In this document: positions 1 to 6,964 of the stretch, piece by piece
How the letters are laid out: each line of letters begins with the position of its first letter
How positions within the stretch are numbered: the first letter of the stretch is position 1
Assembly: GCA_963715995.1 (NCBI GenBank)
Contig: OY970283.1
Span: 62,001-126,000, forward strand
DNA length: 64,000 nt
Direction: 5' to 3'
DNA from: DATBDN01 sp963715995
GTDB taxonomy: Bacteria > Actinomycetota > Thermoleophilia > Solirubrobacterales > Thermoleophilaceae
Position numbers and translations under genes: made by a program
The notes under the pieces: model-generated
Told to the model about the DNA's origin: nothing
What the model saw: only the letters and a program-made list of their open reading frames with translations
The model's database searches: none

Positions 1-970
1 GATGCATTGTCACCACGAGAAGCTCGTGATCGTGGATGGCGAGGTCGCCTTCGTCGGCGGCATCGACATGACCTCGCTGGCGGGCGATCGCTACGACACG
101 TCCGACCATCAGCTTCGCGGCGGTCTGGGCTGGCACGACGTCGGCACGCGTCTGCGCGGCCCAGCGATTGCCGACGTCGATCGACACTTCCGCGCGCGCT
201 GGAATGCGGTGACCGGTGAGGATCTGGGTCCGCCGGCCGATCCCGGCCACATCCCCGACGGCATCGCAATCCAGATCGTCCGGACGGTGCCGGAGAAGGT
301 CTACGACTTCCTGCCGCACGGCGACTTCCGGATTCTCGAGGCGTACGTCCGCGCGCTGCGCAGCGCGCAAAGCCTCGTGTATCTCGAGAACCAGTTCCTG
401 TGGTCGCCGGAAATCGTCAAGATCCTCGAGCGCAAGCTGCTCGAGCCGCCCTCGCCCGGCTTCCGGATCGTCGTGATGCTCCCGCGCAACCCGAACAACG
501 GGAGCGACGACACGCGCGGTCAGGTCGGTCGCCTGATCGCGGCGGACGACGGTGCCGGCCGGTTCCTCGCGGTCACGACGCGCCAGCGAGCCGGCGCGGT
601 CACCGGGCCCGTGTACGTGCATGCCAAGGTCGGCATCGTCGACGACCATTGGATGACGATCGGCTCGGCCAACCTGAACGAGCACTCGTTGTTCAACGAC
701 TCGGAGATGAATGTGCTGGTCTGCGACCGCGCACTCGTCCGCCAGACGCGGTTGCGACTCTGGGCCGAGCACCTCGAACGTGGTGTGGCGGAGGTGTCCG
801 GAGAGCCCGCGGCGATCATCGACGAGCTGTGGCGGCCCATCGCACACGCCGAACGGCAGCGCGCCGCGAATGGAGAGCCGGCCCAGCACCGACTGCTCGA
901 GCTGACGGGCGTCTCGCGGCGCTCGAAGGCGCTGCTCGGGCCGCTACAGGCGTTCCTGGTGGACGGGTAG
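1..970 (+). CDS. Phospholipase D-family phosphodiesterase, 5'-truncated by window edge
   Basis: This is the C-terminal part of a PLD-superfamily enzyme (phosphatidyltransferase/cardiolipin-synthase-like phosphodiesterases). Two HKD motifs are visible: HHEKLVIVDG right at the window start and VHAKVGIVDDHW about 200 residues later, followed by IGSANLNEHS. Each HKD gives the catalytic His and Lys, and two per chain is the usual monomer arrangement. The frame is open from base 2, but the N-terminal part before the first HKD (normally over 100 residues) lies outside the window, so the real start is not seen. The C-terminal 70 residues after the second HKD are charged and helical. Substrate cannot be told from sequence: phospholipid hydrolysis or head-group transfer is most likely. 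The convergent cupin gene ends 5 bp downstream. Confidence 0.88.
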   Translation, partial: MHCHHEKLVIVDGEVAFVGGIDMTSLAGDRYDTSDHQLRGGLGWHDVGTRLRGPAIADVDRHFRARWNAVTGEDLGPPADPGHIPDGIAIQIVRTVPEKVYDFLPHGDFRILEAYVRALRSAQSLVYLENQFLWSPEIVKILERKLLEPPSPGFRIVVMLPRNPNNGSDDTRGQVGRLIAADDGAGRFLAVTTRQRAGAVTGPVYVHAKVGIVDDHWMTIGSANLNEHSLFNDSEMNVLVCDRALVRQTRLRLWAEHLERGVAEVSGEPAAIIDELWRPIAHAERQRAANGEPAQHRLLELTGVSRRSKALLGPLQAFLVDG

Positions 971-975
971 AGCGC

Positions 976-1377
976 TCAGTCGACCCACCAGTCGCGCAGA
1001 CCCTCGACGTCGTCGCGTGGGTTGTCACCAAGGTTGGGTGCGCCGAAGATGAGGATCTCGAGACCGCCGGGCCCGGCCTCGTAGCCCCGCCAGGTCCCGG
1101 GCGGGACCCGCACCGCGTCCCACTTCTCGACCTCGACGATCTCGTCGTCGAGCTTCATCCGCCCGCCCCCCTGCACCACGACGTAGACCTCCTCCTGCTC
1201 TTTGTGCGTGTGGCCGTACGGGAAGCGATAGCCGGGCGGGATGCGCTGGTAGCTCAGACCGGCGCGCTCTAGCTCGAGCGCCTTGGTCGCGGCGCGGAAC
1301 TCCAGGCCCGGGTCGCCGTCGAAGTTGGACCCGAGATCGTCCAGATCCGCCTTGAGGTTCCGGAGCGTGAACGGCAC
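976..1377 (-). CDS. Small cupin-domain protein
   Basis: A 133-residue single-domain cupin. The metal-binding motif 1 is intact: HTHKEQEEVYVVVQG gives the His-x-His-x4-Glu-x6-Gly pattern, and the second half (WDAVRVPPGTWRGYEAG) corresponds to motif 2, with Pro-Pro-Gly but no clear metal His. Proteins of this kind bind a divalent metal and are often isomerases, dioxygenase-like or sugar/auxin-binding proteins; no substrate can be assigned. The start is GTG at 1377, chosen because a -10-like TAGATT sits 7 nt upstream and no Shine-Dalgarno is present (leaderless mRNA). It is convergent with the PLD gene and divergent from the S53 peptidase gene. Confidence 0.85.
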   Translation of the reverse strand: MPFTLRNLKADLDDLGSNFDGDPGLEFRAATKALELERAGLSYQRIPPGYRFPYGHTHKEQEEVYVVVQGGGRMKLDDEIVEVEKWDAVRVPPGTWRGYEAGPGGLEILIFGAPNLGDNPRDDVEGLRDWWVD

Positions 1378-1384
1378 GGGCGCG

Positions 1385-1390
1385 AATCTA
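1385..1390 (-). promoter_or_regulatory. -10 box of cupin gene (leaderless)
   Basis: TAGATT on the minus strand, 7 nt before the GTG at 1377, so transcription should start at or within 1-2 nt of the start codon. One of about a dozen such arrangements in this window. Confidence 0.5.
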
Positions 1391-1476
1391 CCGGCCGATT
1401 TCAGGCGCGGGTGTGCAAGTTTTCGGGTGCGCCGGCCGTTGGCGGAGCAATGCCTTCCAATACCAGGAGTCCCTTC

Positions 1477-3078
1477 ATGCTTCGATCAATCGCGGCGCTG
1501 GGCGCGGCCACGCTGGCGCTCGCGGGCGCTGCAACCGCCTCGGCCACCCCACTCTCCTCCAAGACGCCCGCCGCACGCGGGCTCGCGCCGCTGGTCGTGC
1601 AGGGCGCCACGGCGACGGGAACCTCTGCCGCCTCGAAGATCCCGGTCACGCTGGCGCTAGCGCCGCGCAACGCCGCGGCCCTGGATGCGCTCGTCGCCGC
1701 GCCGCATGCGCCGATCAGCTCGGCCGAGTACAACAGCCGCTTCGCCCCGTCAGCGACCGCCGTCAGCGCCGTCACCACGTGGGCACGCGACGCCGGCCTG
1801 GCCGTCTCGTCGGTCTCCGCCAACCACCTGCTCGTCTCCGTGACGGGCTCGCCCGCAGCCATCGGCCGCGCCTTCGGCGTCAGCCTCGTCACCTACCGCT
1901 TGCAGAACGGCTCGACCTACTACACGCCGGACCGCGCGGCAAAGCTGCCCAGCGCGATCGACGGGCTCACCAGCTCCGTGCTCGGGCTCTCGAGCCTGGG
2001 GCGGCTGAGCACGCCGCACGTCGCCCGCTCGAAGGCGGCGGCAACGCCGTCGATCACCTACCCGACCGACTACGGCCCCAAGGACTTCTGGTCGCTCTAC
2101 AACGCACCCGCTGACCAGACCGGCAGCGGAGAGTCGCTTGCCGTCATCACCGCTGGCGACGTCTCGCAGCCCAAGAAGGACCTCGCGACCTTCGAGGCAC
2201 AGAACGGCCTCCCGGCCGTGACTTGGAACCAGACCACGGTCGGCGCGTCGTCGACCGACACTTCAGGTGACGACGAGTGGGACCTCGACACGCAGTACTC
2301 GACCGGCTTCGCGCCGGGCGTCTCGACGCTCGACGTCTACGTCGGCACGTCGCTGTCCAACGACGACATCGCGAGCACGATCAACCGCTGGGTGACCGAC
2401 AACGCCACCCACCAGGCGAGCTTCTCCGCAGGCGAGTGCGAGGTGCTGGCGTTCGCGACGGGATTCACCGACGCACTCGACACCATCCTCCAGCAGGCAG
2501 CTGCGCAGGGCCAGACGCTGTTCACCTCGAGCGGTGACACCGGCTCGTTCTGCCCGGCCGTGATCGGCGTCAACGGCGTACCCGCGGGCCTGCCAAGCGA
2601 CAACTATCCGGCGTCGAGCCCGTACGCGATCGGAGTCGGCGGGACCACCGTCCTCGGGTCGGGCCCGACCGAGGTGACGTGGTACGCAGGCGGCGGTGGC
2701 TCGAGCCTCGTCGAGCCGGCGCCCGCCTATCAGGCGAACGCCGGCGGCACCTACGTCGCGGCCGCAGGCCGTGGCGTGCCCGACGTGGCGCTGGACGCCG
2801 ACCCCAACAGCGGTTACCGCGTGATCGTCGGCGGCCAGGAAGAGGTCATCGGCGGCACCAGCGCGAGCGCACCGTCCTGGCAGGGGATCTGGGCACGAGC
2901 CCAGGGCGCTCACAACGGCACGCTCGGCTTCGCCGGCACCCCGATCTACAACGCACCTGCTGCCGCGTTCAACGACATCACCATCGGCGCCAACGGCTTC
3001 TATCCGACGACGCCCGGCTGGGACTACAACACCGGCCGCGGCACGCCGGACATCACGGCGTTCGTCAACGGCGCGTAA
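1477..3078 (+). CDS. Secreted S53 (sedolisin/kumamolisin-like) serine-carboxyl peptidase
   Basis: A 533-residue acid-acting endopeptidase of family S53, made as an inactive precursor and exported. The order is: a signal peptide (MLRSIAALGAATLALAGAATASA), a pro-kumamolisin activation domain up to about residue 190, then the subtilisin-like catalytic domain. The catalytic residues are present: Glu267 and Asp271 in EWDLD, the oxyanion Asp354 in SSGDTGS, and Ser462 in GGTSASAPSW. The chosen ATG has an AGGAG at 1465-1469, 7 nt upstream; in-frame starts at 1411 and 1450 would put extra residues before the signal peptide. The C-terminal GFYPTTPGWDYNTGRGTPD is the usual calcium-site end of the family. 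A strong hairpin terminator follows directly, so it appears monocistronic. Confidence 0.93.
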   Translation: MLRSIAALGAATLALAGAATASATPLSSKTPAARGLAPLVVQGATATGTSAASKIPVTLALAPRNAAALDALVAAPHAPISSAEYNSRFAPSATAVSAVTTWARDAGLAVSSVSANHLLVSVTGSPAAIGRAFGVSLVTYRLQNGSTYYTPDRAAKLPSAIDGLTSSVLGLSSLGRLSTPHVARSKAAATPSITYPTDYGPKDFWSLYNAPADQTGSGESLAVITAGDVSQPKKDLATFEAQNGLPAVTWNQTTVGASSTDTSGDDEWDLDTQYSTGFAPGVSTLDVYVGTSLSNDDIASTINRWVTDNATHQASFSAGECEVLAFATGFTDALDTILQQAAAQGQTLFTSSGDTGSFCPAVIGVNGVPAGLPSDNYPASSPYAIGVGGTTVLGSGPTEVTWYAGGGGSSLVEPAPAYQANAGGTYVAAAGRGVPDVALDADPNSGYRVIVGGQEEVIGGTSASAPSWQGIWARAQGAHNGTLGFAGTPIYNAPAAAFNDITIGANGFYPTTPGWDYNTGRGTPDITAFVNGA

Positions 3079-3094
3079 GTAGCGCGGCTCTCCG

Positions 3095-3128
3095 GCAGAG
3101 CACGTGGCGTTCGCGCCACGTGCTCTGC
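3095..3128 (+). terminator. Strong hairpin terminator with TTCG loop
   Basis: Perfect 15-bp inverted repeat (3095-3109 with 3114-3128) closing a TTCG tetraloop, 17 bp after the S53 peptidase stop codon. UUCG is an exceptionally stable RNA tetraloop. There is no T run after the stem, as is common in high-G+C actinobacteria, so termination would rely on the stem alone or on Rho. Confidence 0.8.
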
Positions 3129-3300
3129 GGAGACGGAACACTCACCGTCACCCCGCGGGCCGCCGGCGGGCTCTGCGTCACGGTGCAGCTGCCCGCCGCG
3201 CCACCCCGGCAGTCCGACTAGTCACGACGGCGCCCGGTCGGCCCTCTGCAATCTCACACCGTTCGGGTGAATAAATATGCGTTTGGGGGCTGTCGGCCCG

Positions 3301-3306
3301 TAGAAT
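3301..3306 (+). promoter_or_regulatory. Putative -10 box upstream of TSP3-repeat gene
   Basis: TAGAAT, a good -10 match, which would start transcription near 3313 and give a 5' leader of about 50 nt before the ATG at 3366. No convincing -35 is seen. Confidence 0.35.
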
Positions 3307-3365
3307 GGAGGCCGTCCCCTCCGGCACCGAGCAGCGATCGGCGCTCCTCATGAAAGGTCGCAAGG

Positions 3366-4148
3366 ATGCGTCGTTTGATCCTGCTGTCCGCTCTGCTTCT
3401 GAGCTTGGTCTGCGTCTTCGCCGGCAGCGCTCTCGGCGACAGCCCCAACCCGTCCGACCCATCCACGAACCCGTACGGCTCCAACCCTTACGCCAACGAC
3501 CCCAGCAGTCCCTACGGCGATCAGGACGGCGACGGGGTCGCCAACTCTCAGGACTCATGCCCGGACCAGGCGGGGCCTGCTGCCACGCAAGGGTGCCCGG
3601 ATGCCGACGGGGACAACATCCCCGACAGCGCGGACGCATGTCCGAATCAGGCCGGAAGCGTCAGCGCGAAGGGCTGCCCGGATGCAGACGACGACGGCGT
3701 GGTCGACAGCTCCGACGCGTGTCCGATGGCACGCGGGTTCGCAAGCGACGGCTGCCCCGTCGCCAGGGTCTGGGGCAACGGGTTCCTCGAGAACAAGGCG
3801 ACGATCTATGTCGCGTGTGGGGAAAACTGCAAGCCGGCAGGCACCGTGACTCTGACGCTCCTGCGATCGTCGGCGCGGAAGCTCGGTGTGAAGTCGACGC
3901 TGGTTGGCCGTTTCAGCACGATTCACGGCTGCGGCGAAGAGACCTACTGCTGGTGGGAGGCACTGTCACCGTCCTTCACCAAGAAGCTCAAGGCCTTTTC
4001 GCGCAAGTACGACGAGTCGTACCTCTACGGCACCATCTCGGTCGCGATGACCTACCCGCGCAAGGAAACGGGCAGCGCGAAGGTCAGGTTCCGCGCGTTC
4101 GGTAACGGCGGCCGGTACGACGTGAAGGGGCTTCTCGGGGCGCAGTAG
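3366..4148 (+). CDS. Secreted protein with thrombospondin type 3 calcium-binding repeats
   Basis: A 260-residue exported protein of unknown function. The signal peptide is MRRLILLSALLLSLVCVFAG. Residues about 50-130 hold three thrombospondin type 3 repeats: DQDGDGVANSQDSCPD, DADGDNIPDSADACPN and DADDDGVVDSSDACPM. Each is a D-x-D-x-D-G calcium loop followed by a Cys-Pro, and further Gly-Cys-Pro triplets give paired cysteines. The C-terminal 130 residues form an unrecognised domain with three to four cysteines (CGENCKPAGTVTLTLLR; HGCGEETYCWW). The start has an AAAGG about 8 nt upstream. TSP3 repeats bind calcium and are typical of cell-surface proteins; the C-terminal domain would define the activity and I do not recognise it. 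Confidence 0.8.
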   Translation: MRRLILLSALLLSLVCVFAGSALGDSPNPSDPSTNPYGSNPYANDPSSPYGDQDGDGVANSQDSCPDQAGPAATQGCPDADGDNIPDSADACPNQAGSVSAKGCPDADDDGVVDSSDACPMARGFASDGCPVARVWGNGFLENKATIYVACGENCKPAGTVTLTLLRSSARKLGVKSTLVGRFSTIHGCGEETYCWWEALSPSFTKKLKAFSRKYDESYLYGTISVAMTYPRKETGSAKVRFRAFGNGGRYDVKGLLGAQ

Positions 4149-4168
4149 AGACGGCCAGCGCCTGGTCG

Positions 4169-4174
4169 TACGAT
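4169..4174 (+). promoter_or_regulatory. -10 box of Ddn-like gene (leaderless)
   Basis: TACGAT, ending 6 nt before the ATG at 4181; no Shine-Dalgarno between them. Predicts a leaderless transcript. Confidence 0.45.
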
Positions 4175-4180
4175 GGGCCG

Positions 4181-4633
4181 ATGGCCCTCGAGGGTGAGTA
4201 CGAGCCGAGTCCCTACGGCTGGGTCCGCGAGCAGGTCGCCGAGTACGAGGCGAGCAACGGGCAACGCGCTAACACGTTGCGCGACACCGGCCTGCCGATC
4301 ATCGTCATCACGACGCGCGGCCACAAGTCGGGCAAGCTCCGCAAGACCCCGTTGATGAGAGTCGAGCACGACGGCGAGTACGCCCTCGTTGCCTCCCAGG
4401 GCGGGGCCCCGACCCATCCGCTCTGGTACCACAACCTCGTCGCCGACCCCGAGGCGCTGACGCTCCAGGACGGCGCCGAGCCACACGACTTCGTCGCCCG
4501 TGAGCTGGACGGGGCCGAGCGCGACACCTGGTGGGCACGAGCGGTCGAGGCCTATCCGCCGTATGCGGACTACCAGGAGCGCGCCGACCGGCGCATTCCG
4601 GTGTTCCTCGCCTCGCCGCGTCGCTCAGACTGA
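4181..4633 (+). CDS. Deazaflavin (F420)-dependent nitroreductase-family protein (Ddn-like)
   Basis: A 150-residue split beta-barrel flavoprotein of the family that includes mycobacterial Ddn (Rv3547); members use reduced coenzyme F420 to reduce quinones, nitro compounds or other acceptors. Family signatures visible are the central VITTRGHKSGKLRKTPLMR (cofactor phosphate-binding stretch) and YALVASQGGAPTHPLWYHNL, with the conserved HPxWYHNL. Length and order match the family, and the C-terminal VEAYPPYADYQERADRRIPVF is also typical. The start is the ATG following a -10-like TACGAT. The gene stands alone between two secreted-protein genes. The physiological acceptor is unknown. Confidence 0.9.
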   Translation: MALEGEYEPSPYGWVREQVAEYEASNGQRANTLRDTGLPIIVITTRGHKSGKLRKTPLMRVEHDGEYALVASQGGAPTHPLWYHNLVADPEALTLQDGAEPHDFVARELDGAERDTWWARAVEAYPPYADYQERADRRIPVFLASPRRSD

Positions 4634-4756
4634 GGAGCGGGAACCAGCGGGCATTGCCGCACCTGACAATTCGTGCGTGGTCACCCCGAAACGGTGTACG
4701 TTCGAATGACGCGTGGGTCACCCGACCGCGTTCCCCCAGCACGGAAGGTGGCAGGG

Positions 4757-6079
4757 ATGACATCGAGGCGCACGGTTCAGTTGGTTGCGACATGCGGTGT
4801 GGCGGTTGTGGTTCTCGCGGCAGCGATCGGATTCACGGGCTCCGCGGGGGCGGTCGGCCCGACCACCTTTGAACCAACGACTGCGTCTTGCCCCACCACG
4901 AGTCGCTGCGTGGCTCTCGGCTCGCTCTTCTACGACGATGGCGCGACCGTTTCGTCGCGTCCGGTCGTGGAGGTCGATTTCGACCCATCCGCCCCGTCGG
5001 ATCAGGCGCCCGTGCAGATCGACAGCGGCGCCTACTACAACTTCCTCGACTGCCCGAGCAGCTCGGTCTGCGTCGCGACTGGCGGGACGACCCGTCCGAA
5101 GGCCGCGGTCGCGCTCGTGTTCGATCCTGCAGCGCCGGCCGAGGCGAAGGAGATCACGCTGATGGACGGAGGCAACGCCGGCGCCATCTCCTGCTCGTCG
5201 GCCTCGCAGTGCGTTGCCGTGCTCCAGAACCTCGACGACCCGGGGCACATGCAGGCCGCGATCGTGACGTTCAACCCCAAGAGCCGTGCGGTCGCCAACC
5301 CGATCGCGCTGCCGGGAAGCGGCAGCGCTCAGCCGTTCTTCTTGAACGGTGTTGCGTGCCCGACCAGTTCACAGTGCACAGGGGTCGGCTCAGGACATGT
5401 CGTGACTTTCGACCCTGCAACCGGCACCGGGCTCGACAAACCGATGAGCCCCGCATCGCGCCAAAACATCGAAGTCTCCGGTTCGGACAAGACCTACACG
5501 GCCTATCCGAGCTACGGCGCGATCACCTGCCCGACGACGGCGCAGTGCTCGGCCACCGGCAAGTACTCGTCGTCGAGCAACCAACCGCTCACGGCGATCG
5601 CCGTCACGTTCAACCCCGTGTCGGGTGAGCCGATCGGCTCGGCGCCGGCAAAGCTCGGGGACGACGACCAATCGGGGTCGAGGTTCATCGACTGCCCGGC
5701 GACGAGCACCTGCGTCACCCAGACTGCCCCCGGGGCAACCTTCGCGACGTTCCAGACCGCGTCGGGCGACATCAGCGACGCGAAGACGTTCGATCGCAAG
5801 ATGCCGGTCGGGCTCGACTGCGCGACGGTGTCTTCCTGCATGACGGTGCTCAACGGCTCGGGTGAAGGCGAGGACCACTCGAACGCGGCTCCCGAGTTCG
5901 ACAAGTTCACGCCGTCATCCGGGAGCGTGACGAAGACAGCAGCAATCAAGACGACCCTCAGCTCCGGGTCCGGGTCGAGCAACTCGAAACTGAAGCCTGC
6001 GCTGGCCAAGTGCAAGAAGATCTCGAGCAAGAAGAAGCGCGCAGCCTGCGTGAAGAAGGCGAAGAAGCGCTATGGCTGA
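4757..6079 (+). CDS. Secreted protein with seven CP-x4-C repeats, Lys-rich C-terminus
   Basis: A 440-residue exported protein of unknown function. The signal peptide is MTSRRTVQLVATCGVAVVVLAAAIGFTGSAGA. A two-cysteine signature recurs seven times at roughly 45-60-residue intervals: SCPTTSRCVALG, DCPSSSVCVATG, SCSSASQCVAVL, ACPTSSQCTGVG, TCPTTAQCSATG, DCPATSTCVTQT and DCATVSSCMTVL. Each Cys pair is followed by a beta-strand-like stretch ending in a V-x-F-[DN]-P motif, which suggests a seven-bladed beta-propeller with a disulphide in each blade. The tail (KCKKISSKKKRAACVKKAKKRYG) is strongly basic. The start is the ATG with GGAAGG at 4743-4748; an upstream in-frame start at 4673 precedes the signal peptide and was not used. 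No enzyme motif seen. Confidence 0.75.
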   Translation: MTSRRTVQLVATCGVAVVVLAAAIGFTGSAGAVGPTTFEPTTASCPTTSRCVALGSLFYDDGATVSSRPVVEVDFDPSAPSDQAPVQIDSGAYYNFLDCPSSSVCVATGGTTRPKAAVALVFDPAAPAEAKEITLMDGGNAGAISCSSASQCVAVLQNLDDPGHMQAAIVTFNPKSRAVANPIALPGSGSAQPFFLNGVACPTSSQCTGVGSGHVVTFDPATGTGLDKPMSPASRQNIEVSGSDKTYTAYPSYGAITCPTTAQCSATGKYSSSSNQPLTAIAVTFNPVSGEPIGSAPAKLGDDDQSGSRFIDCPATSTCVTQTAPGATFATFQTASGDISDAKTFDRKMPVGLDCATVSSCMTVLNGSGEGEDHSNAAPEFDKFTPSSGSVTKTAAIKTTLSSGSGSSNSKLKPALAKCKKISSKKKRAACVKKAKKRYG

Positions 6080-6105
6080 CCCAGCCTGAGGTAGCGCCGC
6101 GCCGG

Positions 6106-6396
6106 TCAGTTGCAGACGGCGCAGCGCCCGGTCGAGCATGCGCACCCGGCGCCGGTGACCGTCGTGCGAACTGGGCGCCAACGGCTGAGCCATTCGATCG
6201 CGGCCGGCTCGCAACGATCCTCCGTGCCCGCGGGCCACGAGTTCCGGACCAGCGCGGAGGACAGGTCGTCCGACTCAGCCCGCGAACGGCCCGCGATTGC
6301 AGCAACGTGCTCGGTAACCCGGTGCGCGTGCACACAGCGGTGGTACCCGCCGGCCGTCACGTGGAATCTGACCCAAATGTGAGCGCGGCCCCGCAC
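6106..6396 (-). CDS. Possible small Cys-rich protein ending in CxCxxxxCxxCN
   Basis: A 96-residue frame starting at GTG 6396, 24 nt after the stop of the gene at 6421-6783 on the same strand, so it would be the second gene of a two-gene unit. About four fifths of its third codon positions are G or C, as in neighbouring real genes, and the C-terminus GCACSTGRCAVCN has the spacing of a zinc or metal site. The core (EHVAAIAGRSRAESDDL..ALVRNSWPAG) looks like a helical domain. No clear Shine-Dalgarno precedes the GTG. I do not recognise a named family. It may be a real conserved actinobacterial small protein, or simply a long open frame. Confidence 0.45.
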   Translation of the reverse strand: MRGRAHIWVRFHVTAGGYHRCVHAHRVTEHVAAIAGRSRAESDDLSSALVRNSWPAGTEDRCEPAAIEWLSRWRPVRTTVTGAGCACSTGRCAVCN

Positions 6397-6420
6397 AGAG
6401 GTACGGGACCACGCTGTTCG

Positions 6421-6783
6421 TCAGGCGGTCTGCGGCACCTTCGCGCGCGCCTCCGCGTAAATCTCCATCTGCGGGGCGATCCCCTCGTTGCAGACACCGT
6501 GTAGGTGACGCAGGTCCTCGACAATCAGGCTCGCGTCCACGGTGTTGCGCGTGAACTCGTCGTCTTCCGCAAGGGCAGCGATCTGTGCCGCCGACCCGCG
6601 CAGCTGCAGATAGCCGTTCATGTCGGAGTTCGGCGAGAACAGGGCGATGTCGAAACTCTCGATACGCCCATCCTGCTGCATTCGACCGGCCAGTCCGACG
6701 GCCTCGTTGAACACCTCGAGCCCGCGGTCTTCGCGGCCTCGGACGGGCGCGCCCCAGCACACCATGAGCATGCGATCGGCCAT
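6421..6783 (-). CDS. Conserved hypothetical small protein
   Basis: A 120-residue protein, probably cytosolic (no signal or membrane segment). The start ATG at 6783 is preceded by GAGGAGG, a near-perfect Shine-Dalgarno about 4 nt away, which decides it against the longer upstream-open frame. The pattern of alternating helices and strands (GLEVFNEAVGLAGRMQQDG, IESFDIALFSP, YLQLRGSAAQIAALAEDDEF) resembles ferredoxin-like alpha/beta folds such as YCII or ABM-type small proteins, but no catalytic motif is visible. Divergently transcribed from the large parallel beta-helix protein gene at 6965. Confidence 0.65.
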   Translation of the reverse strand: MADRMLMVCWGAPVRGREDRGLEVFNEAVGLAGRMQQDGRIESFDIALFSPNSDMNGYLQLRGSAAQIAALAEDDEFTRNTVDASLIVEDLRHLHGVCNEGIAPQMEIYAEARAKVPQTA

Positions 6784-6964
6784 GTGGCCTCCTCTTGCTA
6801 GCGGCTCGGCACAGGGTCCGAGCCGAAGCCGTGACCATCTCACGCCCTCCGAACCATTGCAACTGGCGCGAGCTGCGCCGCGCAGGTCGGCGTACCGCTC
6901 GAGCAACTCCGCTTGCGTCGAGCCCCGATCCGGGCGAGGATGCCTGGCAACGGAGAGGATCGAC

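Noticed and set aside
2263..3141. Long antisense frame over the S53 peptidase
   Set aside because: No start signal or family features; the peptidase frame has all catalytic motifs.
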